In this document: in pieces, positions 1-11,718 of the stretch
Numbering within the stretch: position 1 is the stretch's first letter
Layout of the letters: every line of letters starts with the position of its first letter
Assembly: GCA_033032175.1 (NCBI GenBank)
Contig: CM065307.1
Coordinates: 3,534,001 to 3,598,000 of the forward strand
Source of the DNA: Saturnia japonica
Lineage: Eukaryota > Arthropoda > Insecta > Lepidoptera > Saturniidae
Direction of reading: 5' to 3'
Length of the DNA: 64,000 bases
The notes under the pieces: model-generated
The model's database searches: none
What the model saw: only the letters and a program-made list of their open reading frames with translations
What the model was told of the DNA's origin: nothing
Made by a program: the position numbers and the translations under genes

Positions 1-3000
1 AGAAGTATCCGAATGCAACAAGAAGCAAACCTTTATACCACAACTGTTTTCTGGAAGCACCCGACGGCGAGCTTCTATGCACTTGTGACAATAAGAAAGC
101 TCGATGGTTAGTGTTTTTTATTATTCTTTCCACCCTGTAACTTTACGGTGGCACCCCCATGAACGAGTGTATCGTGCCAATTTTATCGTCCTGTCACTTC
201 ATTCTATAACAACTTTATGAACGTGTCTCCACAAGGCGATACCACGAGTGTCATGGAAAACGCTAACGAATCACTGTGAGATGCGGCCTGCTCGTACCGC
301 ACACTTGCTGCAAAACGTAACGCACTCTTGTCCCACTAAACTATTGATACTTCTGACTTCGCTCTTGCCTGTCAGGGGTGTTTAAGTGCTACGTAATGCA
401 ATTTGGGGGCAGGGGGTCTTGTAAAACGTTACGATGTGTTACAAGGACGGGGGCAATTTGGTTCGGTTCGAACAATGCGTTACGTAACACTGTTTTTTTT
501 AATTTAATTAATAAACTAGGCACTTAAAATTTTCCAAGATCGTAACCCTTTTGGTATATTTTTTGCGGGGAATCCCTTTATTGTATTGTACGTCATTTTC
601 ATTTTGTTCTCCTAAGTTGGCAGTCCTTTTCGTTAGTTTTACGATGAATCCCTCAACTGTATTGCTGTAGTCAGTGTTGTTAAAGTGAGTTCATACTGTA
701 TGTAATGTCCTCAAAATAGGGAGATTTGCATCATCAACTGTTCTTGGCCTATAAAAGTTCTTATGCTGACTTGCTGACTTGTGTGTTACATAACGTTTAA
801 GGAGGGGAGGGGGAGGGTGCAGTCAAATGTTACGACGCGTTACATTGGGAGGCTCAACAGTCTTTAAAAATTGCGATACATAATACTTGAAGGCCCGCTC
901 ACCAAACTGAGCTCTTTTTATCAAAATAATTTGTTCTGGACATGCAGCAATCCGACATGACCCGCGGCATTTCACAAGTCGGAACTGCTCCAAGTAGAAA
1001 TTCCAAATGGATTTCACTGTGCATACCTCTCTACCTATCTCTGTGGACTATCGATATACCAGCATAACGTTAAAAATTAACAGGTACGTGGAAAGGGAAC
1101 TGGCCGATGTTGTGACGGAAGAACCATTGACTGTCCGTCTCAGGTTCGAGCCGGCCGGACGGTCGGTCGGCGAAGTCGGACGCTACTACAAGCTCGTGAA
1201 GGAGAACAAGTGTGTGGTCTGCGGCGGTGATAACTCTTACATTCGCAAGAACGTCGTACCGAGGGAGTACAGGAAATATTTCCCAGGTAAATTAAACGTG
1301 ATTTTTTTAAGTAGGAAGTGCAGGTGACAACTGATTAGTTAACATGTGTTTATGGTGTAAAGTGTTAATTTAAGGGCCGGCACTCACTGGTGTTACGACA
1401 AGGCAGGGGATCCTTCGGCTTCCCTACATGTAAGCGTACACTGACGGCAACTATACTCCGGTATTCATAGGTATACCACGACGTCCTTAGGCAAGCCGAG
1501 GCGTCCTTAGGTTATGAAAGACGCGCGGGAAACGCGGGTGCTGTCTTGTCTCGGCATCACGAAGAATGCCGAAGTATCCCGAGGAACGCCAAGGCTATGC
1601 TTACCGCGACTTTGTTTTTGTTGCCAGAAGCGTTACCATGAAAATTTCAACTTTATCGTCTATTATATTCAGTAGGTACTTGAAAAATCCTTTGCCGTGC
1701 TGTCAGTAGGATCCTGTTCTTACATTCACATTAGTGGTTTTGGTTGCTACGTGGAAAGTGCAGGTGAAATCTGATTAGTTAACATGTTATGGGTAAAATG
1801 CAAATGTTAATAAACATTCAAATAGTGCATTAGTAATTTTTGCTTGTTAAGTGGAAAGTGCCGGTGACATCGGATTAGTTAACATATTATGGTGTAAAGT
1901 GTTATGTGCTAACAAAACATTCACACAGTACATTAGTGGCCTGATACGAGTATGAATATACTTTATATCGGATAGTGACGATTTTGATTTTTACATTTAT
2001 CGGCAGTTGCTTGTACTCGCTTTTACCTAAAACTATGGCGCTGTTTTTACTTACGAGACAATAAATAGATATTTTTTAATTGCGTCACTTTTCCATTTAT
2101 GGGGCGATTATACATATACAAATATCCAGATACCGCGTTAACGATAAAGACTAATACACAGCGATGGTACCCTTTAACTAGGCAATGACAGCAGGTGAAC
2201 AATTGCAGAAATAATGAAGGACCACTCGTCTCACGACGTGGTACTACTGTGCGGCGAGTGCCACCAGTTGAGCAACATGCGCGACCAGACGGTGCGTGAC
2301 CACCTCGCCAGCTTGTGCGACGCGCCGCTCGTCGCGCAACTCAACGGCAAGAATAAAGAGGACGCGACTTGCAAGTCAGTTTTACATTGATATTTATTTA
2401 TTTATTAACATGGATGACTGCCATGTAACTCTAGATTCACAATATATTACATAAACGGCAAAAGAACCTGTTAGTCAACAAGAGGCTGTTGGTAAAAAAC
2501 ATTCGCACTTATAGGGGGAGGATTTGTCGCTTATTATGAAAAGGGGGTCGGGGAATCTAAGGAACGGAAGGACGTTCGCAGCTCATCAAACAATTTTGCA
2601 GTTTTTTTTGTTACTATTGATACTTATTCCTTGCCACCATAAGTGCAAAAGATTTTTATGAACAGCCCCTTCCATTATTTAAAGTTTTCAATAACAAGAC
2701 ATAGTTATTCATTTTACCTTAATATCACATAATGTATGTATTCATAATAATACAGGGTTATTGGTAATTTGCCGTATTCCCGTTTAAGGAGGTGATAGGG
2801 GTGACTATTTGCGATAATTTTAATTATTTATTTCAGTTTCTTTGAAAAACGGTTGTTTTTAAAATAATCTGCAAGCCAAATAACGTATGTTTTTTGTTTT
2901 AAAGGAATTTTAGTGCAAAAAAAATCTAAATAAAATAATGAAATAATATCGTTTTCCGTCATACATTTTTAAATTTGGACCGATAATTGTTGTCTTAATA

Positions 3001-6000
3001 TTGATAAATAAATAACCAGTGTTTAATTGTTTTTATAAATCAGAAGAAAAAGTGAAATTTAAATTGATACTTTTTTTTAAATAAATTTTTGATGTTGCAT
3101 ATTTGACTTATTTTGAAAAAAGCTAAAAAACATAACTCAATAATAGTTCGTTTTTGCATAATGCTAATGGGGGTTAAAATTATCGCAATAGTCACACCTA
3201 TCATCTCCTAACGGGAATACGGCGAATTACCAATAGCCCTTTAAATACATATAAAGAGCAATAATGATGTTCCATATTATTTCAGAAAAATCAGGTCAGC
3301 TGCTCGTGCGTTACTGTACCAGTCGCGGAAACACGTGCTGCCTGAAGATAGGCGCAAAGAGCTGGAGGATATCCTCCTGCAATACTACCTTCTGCATGAT
3401 GTGGTAACGGAGGAACTGCTCCAGGAAGCTGCCGAGGTGCAGGTGGTGTATGTATCGCCTTTTTTTATCCTTATAGGTTTAGCGTTGTGGCCGTCAAATT
3501 CACCTGCTCTTAAGTAACGATGTGGCCCAAAATGGTAGCACGCTAAGCCTACTGGAAGACTGGTTCTCAAGTGCATCTGCTGGAACCACCCATACGTGAT
3601 TGGTGACAGCTTATCAACTTTAGGGTGGTAGCTAGCCAGGCGGGCGTTAGAAAATACCCTGCCACTGGTTTAATCACGATGATGTGCTTCATCGGAAGAA
3701 TTCATCGAAAGCTCAGGGTCATTGCAGGGATTTGAACTAACGTCGATCGACGCGGTGTCCGTACACGCTACCACTGAGCTATCATTGCTTCATTATGCTA
3801 AAGTGTTGAACTGTCTGTGCCCTGTTAGGGTTTCGATGACGTTTTATGTCTGACAACTGTAAAAAGTCCTTTAGAGGTTAGGTAACAACTCACCTAACTC
3901 ACGCAAGAGTCTAAAAACGTTCATATTTCCTGAATGGTGACGTCACGTTTTCTAATTAGCGTTTCAATTATATTGTTTTTTTATTATCTAAAGACCAATA
4001 TTACTCAATAAATTACTTTAAATTATGGTTCGAGAGCGAGTAAAACAGAGAGGAATGGAAGAAGTTCAGAACATTCATTCAGTAACTTGTTACTTAAATT
4101 GAAGATCATTATATTAGATAAACAGAATTCCGTAATGGAAAAAATTAAAGAAGTTATGTCAGTTAGTATTGAATGGGTAACGAAATGGATTATTGACAAT
4201 ATATGTGAAGGGTCTTTATTTAAATATTTTTATAATGGATAAAGTCATTACCATTAATTTATTGCAGTGGAACGCCCAGAGCATTAAACCAAAAACATAT
4301 TCCTTTTTACAACTACTTGTTCAAGAAAAAATTCACATCGCTGCTGTTAGCGAAACTTGGTTAATCCCCGAAAGTACGTTTAAGTTAAGTAACTATAATG
4401 TATTTCGAGTTGATAGACGCGATTCATATGGAGGCGTAGTTATTATAACACATAAATCAATCCAGGCTCGACTAGTACACATTCAAAACATAAACCCTGG
4501 AATAGAAATTGTTGGTGTCAAAGTGTCTAACTGTAATTATTTAGAACTTATTATTTCAATATATTGCCCACCTGTGGTACAAAGTACACAAAGATACTGG
4601 GACTATATTTTCTCTTTAGCTTCAAGGAAGTCGTTGATTTTAGGTGATCTAAATGGACATCATCCATGTTGGTCCAATAGGATGAATCTGAGAGGTAACA
4701 TTATCTTTGATTCCACTATCGATAACGATTTGGTTTCTTTAAATGATGGCAATCCTACTCGAGTAAAGCTAGTCAATGGAGCGCTACAAGAATCATCTCC
4801 AGATATATCACTCGCATCTACTGACATAGCATGTAAATTTGCATGGACTGTAACAAACTAAACCCTAGGCAGTGACCACTTAATTATTAAATTATCAACT
4901 TCTATTGATCGTTTACCGAATATTAAAAATAGAAGAAATTTTAAAAAGGCTGATTGGATTTCCTACAATCAGTATATTGAAACACTGTGCCCTAATTTGA
5001 ATATTTTTAAAGATATACAAGAAATATACAATTCATTTATAAATATTATTAACAGCGCAGCAGACATGTATATACCTTTTTACAAAAGTAACAATAACCC
5101 AAGTAGCAAATTTATACCGAAACCTTATTGGAATCAATTCTTGTCTAAAGCTGTGGCACAGCGAAGGTTAGCCTTAACTACATTTAAGAGAAATCCTACC
5201 CCGAGAAACTTTGACCTTTTGAAAGAAAAAATCAGGATCAGTCAAAAATTAATTAGAAATGCTAAAAACAAAGCATGGTACCAATTCTGTTCATCCGTAG
5301 ATCAAATGACATCATCTACTGAGATGTGGCGTCAAAGGAAATGGCTAAAGGGTGGAAAAATAGCACGAGCTCAAATTGATCCTCTAATAATTAAAAATCT
5401 TTTACACGACTTAACACCTGATTACGTAAACCCTAATGAACCTCTTTTTGACTCACATAACACCATAATAGAATCAAAAATTACTTTACAGGAACTTGAA
5501 TATTCCATGTTCTTTTAAGCATATACAATAATATTTTGCAAAAAGGATATGCACCAAATCAGTGCGATTTATTCATATTATCCCTATTCCTAAACCAGGG
5601 CGTATACATGTTAATTCTTCTTCAATACGCCCAATAGCGCTTATATCCTGCTTATGCAAAATTTTTCATACTATACTTAATAAACGGATTGAATGGTTTT
5701 TAGAAAGAAACAACTTTTTCGATGAAAATATGACGGGTTTTAGGAAAGGTCGGTCATGCCTTAATAATCTCAGTACATTGGTAACCCGAATACAAAACGG
5801 CTTTTCAAAAGATCTGGTAACTCTTGGTTGCTTTATAGATATTGATAATGCATACAATAACATAGATATTCAGGTGATGTTAAATAATTTAAATGGTATA
5901 AGCTTGGGGTCTAGGATTTGCAAATATCTGTGGTCTTTTCTTAAAGAAAGAACACTTACAATAGAATCAGAGGGACATATTCTTATGAGAAGTACAAGTC

Positions 6001-9000
6001 GAGGTCTTGCCCAAGGAGACCCTTTATCTCCTTTGCTTTTTAATATAGCTACCGCGAACATATGCAAACAGATATCAAATATTTTTATATCTCAATATGC
6101 TGATGACTTTGTTTTATACAAAGTCTGTAAAAATATTTCCGAAGCAAGCACTCATTTACAAGTAGCTCTTAATGAAACTCAATCTATGTTAAGTGACCTC
6201 GGTTTGGAAATTTCACCAACAAAACGTAATATCTGTCTCTTTAAAAAGGGTGTAAATAGAAACAACATAGACATCAAAATTAAAGGTATTCCAATTCAAA
6301 TAACTGACGCAGTAAAATATTTGGGGATGTGGTTGGATCGATCTCTAAAATGGAGTAAACATATTAATGGACTTTCAGAATCTACCTCGAAATTTCTTAA
6401 TGTTTTTAAAGTTTTAGCCGGTTCTAATTGGGGCGTCCACCCAAAACATTTAATAAGATTATATATCAACATCATTCGGAGTCGAATTGATTTTGGTAGC
6501 TTTCTTTATGATAATAGTGCTCAGTCTAATCTATATAAACTTGATAAAATTCAAAATCAGGCTATGAGAATTATTGGGAGTTTTGTTAAAAGTACTCCTA
6601 TCCACATAATGGAAAGTGAACTGAGCATATATCCATTACACCTTAGGAGAAAGTATTTAGCCGGAAATTTTTTATTTAAATCTAAATCATTTGTGAAAAA
6701 CAACCTCGTTATGCTAATAGATGAATTATCCACTTCTCTTCAAACCTGTTATTGGCGTAATAAAAAGAAATCATTATTGGCCTGTGCGTATATTAGCTTT
6801 AAAAATATATCAATACACTCTAGCATAAATCTTGAAATGTTTTCCTTACATACGTGGGTTGCCAGCATAGACCTAACAATTAGGCTAAATATAGATGGTA
6901 TCACGAAACCAAAACGTCAATATAATTCCCTCCAAATAAAAACTATTTGTGACCAATATATTAATTGCCAATATCAAAAGTTTACAAAAATATACACAGA
7001 CGGATCTAAAGATGGGAATTATATAGGTGCCGCATTTTTTGAGTCAAATTACGAAATTTCTATGAAATTCAAAATTAATGAAAATGTTTAAATTATGCAT
7101 GCTGAATTATTAGCTATTTCGGAAGCTCTAGCGTTTGTTCAGTCAACTGACTCTATAGAAGTTGTTATACTAACTGATTCGAAAAGTGCTCTTCAACATG
7201 TAGCTAGATGTACCTCGACTTTTCGAGGAACACCATTAGCCTACACTATCTTAAAACAATTACTTGATTTGAAGAAGAATAACAGAGTAATTGTTATGCA
7301 GTGGATACCATCTCATATAAACACAGCCGGGAATGAAAGAGCTGACCTCTTAGCCAGGCAAGGATCTTCCGACGGTATTCCAATTAAAGTATTACCAACG
7401 CATTTTGATTTATGTTACATGTTAAAAAATGACTGCTATTTTCACTGGAAAGAATACTTCGACGAACGCTCTAGATCCAAAGGAATATGGTACAAAACGA
7501 TACAACCGCATCCTTTAAAGACTCCTTGGATAGAAAATATCACAATTAATCGGCAAGAAGCCATAACAGGAATGAGATTACGCTCGGGACACATTCCATC
7601 GAAAAAATTCGCATTTATGATGCATAAAACGCCATCTCCAATGTGTCCGACTTGCGGAATCATAGATGATGTGCACCACATTCTGGTGGAGTGTGTTCGT
7701 AGTGAGTCCACTAGGTCTAAACTTAATGCTTCTGGTTCGTTCCACATTGGTATATATAATTCCATTTTGGCCGACCCTTCGTCTTTTTTTGCTAGGGAGC
7801 TATTTAAAATTAAGTTAAGTAATTGTTAATATTGGTTTTATGTTGTTTGGAAATTGTCTTGTGAAGTTTAAATTACACAGGCAACATAGTCGCCCAAGCG
7901 ACTAAGCCTAAAATAAAGGAAAAAAAAAAAAAAACTTCCAGTCAATATTCTTCGTTGCGTGTTGTTGCTGCAGTCAAAATGTAGGAATTACGTAAATATA
8001 AGTATAAATTTTTATTCGAAAATTTTCCATTCATACGATTAAAAACGATAAATTTTCGACTCCTTGGTTTTATTGTTTTGGCTTATTCCAGTTTTAATTA
8101 ACATACAAAGTAACGCTGCACGTAATAAGAAATTAACGAAAATTCATAAGAATCATTGTTTAAAGGAAGTTTTTTTAGGAATTTGTCGTGCAAAATGTTG
8201 TCATTACGTTTATCAGTGTTTTTGGCGGGATCTTGAAGTTACATGTTGTGGTTTTTATTTTTAATTCGTTAACTTAGGTTTTTTACCCTATATTATGTAA
8301 TATTATTGGTGGCGTTTTGCGCGCTATAGTTTGGTTTTTGTGTATAAATGAATTGGATTATAAATATAAACTAAAAGCATGCATTCTGGGGTCCCACAAA
8401 AGTTCCCTAGAAATTTCTTACAAGGAATCCACCATTTTGTTAGGATAGTGAGATCGTCATAAGACAGAACACTATATTCACTTGATAATGGCGGTAATGG
8501 TCTTCATTAAAGAGGACTAGTTGCCAAGTTAGAAAGAAGAAGAAGAACGTTTATCACTGTCAAAATGTTTTTAAAATGATAAAATTGATAGTCGAAATGC
8601 CTGTTTTTAGGTTATGTGATAATTTGCACGACGTAACAATTTACGTTCTATGGATATGTCATGCAAGCTTTTTACAAAGAAAACAAGGTGTAAGTCGAGG
8701 TTAAGAAAATATGTGAATTGTTATCAGATATGATAATGAAAACTACGAATCTCACGGTCTGAAGGTGGTGGAATACTTTTTGAAGCGCGAAGGTGGCTTA
8801 CTCCGGCTCGAGGAGGCTTGGAGGGAGCACTTCTTAAATATCATGCAACCGAAATACATGCCGGAACTATGGTCCGTCAAACACAATGAAGAAAGGCGAG
8901 TATCATATTGTTTTTCTTACGATCAAATAAATACATAATAATGTGTCATTTAGAATTTTAGAAGAAAAAATATTTATATCCATTTTCACTGAACTTTTTT

Positions 9001-9860
9001 TTTTATATTGTCGATATTTTTATTAACACGCTTTCATTAACTTCAGGTAACTTATATGGTATAATGAAGTGGATAGTGGAACTCTTCAGTGGCTACTTGC
9101 AAACCCCTCGAGCTTAGGCTCATATAATTTGTTTTGATGAGTTGAATAGATTGGGCTTAGTAACGAGGGCCTGGTGATGGAGCTAGGAGCCAATTTTTAA
9201 TGCTTGAAAAGTCGATTTTCTGTTTTTTTTTTTTAAACCACTTACTTTTTTCATTATTCACACAACAAATATTACTTACTTATTCGTATAATAAGGTACA
9301 GATATATGTCGATGAAAAATTTAATGTCTTGGAAATTTTATTTTTATTTGAAAGTGAACTCTAAAGCTTCAATTTTTTAATTAATTTTCGTCCACATGGA
9401 CAAGTTTTCACTACACAAACTTTTCCCATTACTATTCAATTGTTTTTTTTTGTAGTAGGAAATCTTTATTATCACGAAAAAGTTTCATCTTCTCTTGCTA
9501 TGCTAGCGCCATTTTGGTGCGTTTTTGATTTGTAGTTTGCTTTTTACAGCTGGACGTTTTTTCAACTCGTGTAAAAGTATATCAATCGTAAAATATTTTA
9601 CTTAAGATACTCTTGGTCAAATAAATCCATAAAATAACTTTTATGTATTGATTGAATAAAGGTATCGTCAACGGGGCGCATATTATACATAACTTTTGTA
9701 ATATTAATACGATTAAAATAAAGTGAAGTAGGATGTTACTATTTTGTATAAATTTACTTTTAGTAAAGCTTGTAATTCTATTTTTAGGTTACGAGTTAAA
9801 TGGATGGAGGGTCGCCTGACTGCGGAAAACCTCACGACAATTGGAGTATCCTGGTCTTAA
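1..9860 (+). CDS. EXD2: EXD2-like 3'-5' exonuclease domain protein, C-terminal part (5' partial)
   Basis: Six exons: <1-106, 1084-1286, 2209-2374, 3286-3447, 8728-8895, 9788-9860 (stop TAA 9858-9860). Joined they give 291 residues in one frame, with every junction phase matching. The protein starts at KYPNATRSKPLYHNC and includes LCTCDNKKARWYVER, LRFEPAGRSVGEVGRYY, CVVCGGDNSYIRKNV, HDVVLLCGECHQLSN, HGLKVVEYF and MQPKYMPELW. This order matches my memory of the conserved C-terminal half of EXD2, which follows the DEDDy exonuclease domain. The C-x2-C pairs (CVVC, CGEC) look like an HNH-type metal site. The exonuclease domain itself lies upstream of the window. EXD2 is known as a nuclease acting in DNA-end resection and reported at mitochondria. 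Introns are long and full of transposons; the fourth carries a SINE and a whole LINE. The fifth intron fits best with a GC-AG donor (8896). Identification is strong; the last 25 codons depend on that donor. Confidence 0.88.
383..850. repeat. Degenerate repeat with G-rich and GTTACG-type motifs
   Basis: In the first visible EXD2 intron, two patches (about 383-505 and 783-850) share G-runs next to AACGTTACG / GTGTTACA / GCGTTACAT words. They look like ends of an eroded repeat. I could not define boundaries or a class. Confidence 0.3.
1311..1935. repeat. 100-bp intronic tandem repeat, three copies, first copy interrupted
   Basis: The block 'GTGGAAAGTGCAGGTGA...CTGATTAGTTAACAT' starts at 1311 (as GTAGGAAGTG), 1751 and 1851, so the last two are 100 bp apart. 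The first copy breaks off near 1372 and its end ('ACATTCACATTAGTGG') resumes near 1725, so about 350 bp of GC-richer DNA appears inserted in it. It lies in the EXD2 intron 1287-2208. Confidence 0.7.
2754..3240. mobile_element. MITE, TIR family CAGGGTTATTGGTAATT (copy 1)
   Basis: The left end CAGGGTTATTGGTAATTTG and about 70 bp after it reappear as reverse complement at 3174-3240, ending ...CGAATTACCAATAGCCCT. The interior is AT-rich and non-coding. A second copy sits at 42287-42578 in STT3A. No clear target-site duplication. Confidence 0.75.
3455..3792 (-). mobile_element. tRNA-derived SINE next to the EXD2 exon 3286-3447 donor
   Basis: On the minus strand the head (about 3792 downward) has a pol III A box, TAGCTCAGTGGTAGCG, and a B box, AGTTCAAATCC. 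A unique body follows, with an A-rich end (AGGATAAAAAAAGG) at about 3455-3470. The acceptor-stem halves do not pair, so this is not a functional tRNA gene. Its 3' end lies only about 7-10 bases past the exon's GTATGT donor at 3448. Confidence 0.65.
3894..4022 (+). repeat. Dispersed repeat Y, copy 1
   Basis: Starts with ACTCACGCAAGAGTCT and contains GTTCATATTTCCTGAATGG. The same sequence recurs at 38665-38880 and 40356-40548. It abuts the 5'-truncated end of the LINE at 4023. Class unknown. Confidence 0.6.
4023..7935 (+). mobile_element. RNase H-bearing non-LTR retrotransposon (I/LOA-like), degenerate, sense to EXD2
   Basis: The order is: tail of an ORF1 (about 4023-4242, stop TAA 4240-4242), ORF2 (4235-7829), a short 3' UTR and a poly(A) run ending at about 7935 after CCTAAAATAAAGG. 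The ORF1 remnant ends ...WVTKWIIDNICEGSLFKYF.. and overlaps the ORF2 ATG by 8 bases (ATGGATAA). Having both an APE-type endonuclease and an RNase H points to the I/LOA side of the LINE tree; I cannot fix the clade. The 5' end is truncated. It fills most of the EXD2 intron 3448-8727. Confidence 0.88.
4235..7829 (+). pseudogene. LINE ORF2: endonuclease - reverse transcriptase - RNase H - zinc motif (broken)
   Basis: ATG at 4235. The endonuclease shows LLQWNAQSI, AVSETWL, GGVVII, ILGDLNGHHPCW and GSDH. The RT shows RPIALISCLCKIFHTIL, FIDIDNAYNN and the catalytic QYADDFVLY. The RNase H shows YTDGSK, HAELLAI, LTDSKSALQ and GNERADLLA. A C-terminal CPTCG..DDVHHILVEC motif follows. Breaks: in-frame TAA at 4859-4861; stop at about 5516, where the segment that should hold the APGPDG motif is missing; a one-base frame change near 5560; and TAA at 7089-7091 just before the RNase H HAEL motif. 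It cannot encode a working protein. Confidence 0.88.
8219..8358 (+). repeat. Dispersed repeat, also at 51574-51714
   Basis: About 140 bp, starting TTTTGGCGGGATCTTGAAG and including GGTGGCGTTTTGCG, is closely repeated in the same orientation at 51574-51714. No coding or terminal structure seen. Confidence 0.6.
8373..8552 (+). repeat. Short deletion copy of the LTR-like element at 12549-13292
   Basis: CATTCTGGGGTCCCACAAAA...CCACCATTTTGTTAGG followed by ATCGTCATAA...GGTAATGGTCTTCAT matches both outer parts of 12549-13292. It lacks the approximately 560 bp between them. Confidence 0.55.
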
Positions 9861-9924
9861 AGATGATGAAAAATCTAATTAAAAATAATTGTATATTGTT
9901 TTATAATATACAAAAATATTCATG

Positions 9925-9930
9925 AATAAA
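9925..9930 (+). terminator. Poly(A) signal of EXD2
   Basis: AATAAA 65 bases after the EXD2 stop codon, in AT-rich DNA; the first such hexamer downstream. Confidence 0.6.
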
Positions 9931-10040
9931 AAAATATATTTTTAATTTTTCTATATACTGCTTTGATTAATATCCCATTATCATAAATTTTATAACAAAA
10001 CTGACACTCACCAAGCTTTCGAAGGCGACAGATAATTAAT

Positions 10041-10175
10041 TTGCTATATCTCATATGGTTTACTCAGTATAAGTAATTTAAGCGCCCGAAGTTATTCACC
10101 ATGACCAGTTTTTTTATTCGTGCGGGTCCCTAATTCTTTTTCCAAAATAAAAGTAGCCTAAGATACTCGTTACCA
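10041..10175 (-). mobile_element. Helitron-like fragment
   Basis: Closely similar to about 18715-18850, inside the minus-strand Helitron-like element at 18532-19056. Shared words include GGTTTACTC, CCCTAATTCTTTTT and AAAAGTAGCCTAAG. No ends present. Confidence 0.55.
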
Positions 10176-11384
10176 ACAAGTACATACCTAGTTGTAAAAA
10201 ACACGTAAAATTAAACTAGGTGATTATTTACTTACGTACAAAATTACGGATAATTACAGACTTACGAGCCTCCTTGTTCTATACAACCAGTTTCAGTTAT
10301 ACTCTTCCAATGAATGGATACAGATCTAAATAAGCCTCTACTATTCAATTAATGCGAAAACCCCATGGATACCAAACAGTAATATTACAAATATTCGCAA
10401 TTATGTATTTAATAAAAAAATCTCAACGATTGTTTTTTCTGTAATGTGTAAAGAATGTGCTACACGAGTGGTTACGTTTATTAAAAATAGCAAAATTAAT
10501 AAAAAAACGATATTATTTGTATAGATAACGCCGATCAGCTAGTTAAAAAAACATAACGTAATTAAGTGTAACACTAACTTCAGGAGTATTGGTGCTTGGG
10601 GTCACTCGAGGTCAAAGCGATTTTATTTTAGAATTTTAAATTACTATCGAAATTAAAAAGTATATTTATTTCTCGCTTGTATACTTGGAATGTGTTTTTT
10701 GCATGAACAATTTTATTTCAATCGTTTCGCCGCATCATGTTGCATATTAAAATTGTGTTATAGGATCGTTAGGGTGATCCTATTAATTAAAAATGCAGCT
10801 CAGCGTTTGAATTATTGCTGTATTTATTTTGTCGCTCGTAATCTATTACAAATATTATATCTTCTCATCAGTCAGCGACAATGTCTTATTTATCTTTTTC
10901 AAGACCTGAAAGTCAGCCAGTCTATCATAAACAAAATAGAATGTGGCTGAAGTAAGAACTATTTATTGTGAAAAGTCGCCACAGTGTGATGAGCGCAAGC
11001 GATACATGCCCTCAATCTTACGTACTTAGTATTGTATTCTCTTTGCCCTCAATGCCCTCATGCTCATAGTCCCCTGCGGCTGCGTAGGGATCCCGAATTC
11101 TCGATATATTACTTTACTCTATGGTAGGGATCCACAAAAATATTGATACCTGAGTATTATCGATACTTTCAGTTAGATACCTAGTTTTTCTTGTACTCGA
11201 TACTTTTATTTTAGTATTTTACTAGGTATTGATCTTCCGCAATTACTCGATACTTTTGTTTCTTTTTTTATGAACTACAAAACAGAAATTGTTTTTAATG
11301 AGAAGTTTAAACATTGTTTATAATTTTTAATGGCAATATTAGCTTTTGTGTGGTTAGTTTTAAGTGCTTAGTTACATAGTAAGT

Positions 11385-11423
11385 TCTCATTTAACACGGA
11401 TGAAACAGTGGGGCACAGCTAGT
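11385..11423 (+). mobile_element. Helitron-like 3' terminus
   Basis: GATGAAACAGTGGGGCACAGCTAGT: the recurring 3' end of this family, without a recognisable 5' part. Confidence 0.5.
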
Positions 11424-11500
11424 ACTATAGTAAAACTATAATGGTAGCATTTAGGGACACCACATAGACAAAGCAAGTTCTGTTCGTCGAAGTGCACTTA

Positions 11501-11718
11501 TCTATACCAATATTATAAAGAGGAAAGATTTGATTTTTTGTTTGTAATGGATAAACTCAAAACTACTAGACCGATTTTAAAAATCCTTGCACAATTAAAG
11601 CTACAGTATCAGCAAGTAACATAGGCTATATTATACACAAAGTATAAAAAATTGCCTACACGGGTACGTTGACGACGATAATTTTTTAAGACAGGTGAAA
11701 CCGTGCGGTACAGCTAGT
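11501..11718 (+). mobile_element. Short non-autonomous Helitron-like element
   Basis: Starts TCTATACCAATATTATAAAG and ends GGTGAAACCGTGCGGTACAGCTAGT, matching the terminal design of the copy at 20074-20651. 218 bp, non-coding. Confidence 0.65.

Noticed and set aside
3740..3800. Possible tRNA gene on the minus strand
   Set aside because: A and B boxes are present, but the acceptor arms do not pair and the sequence continues into a SINE body with an A-rich end.
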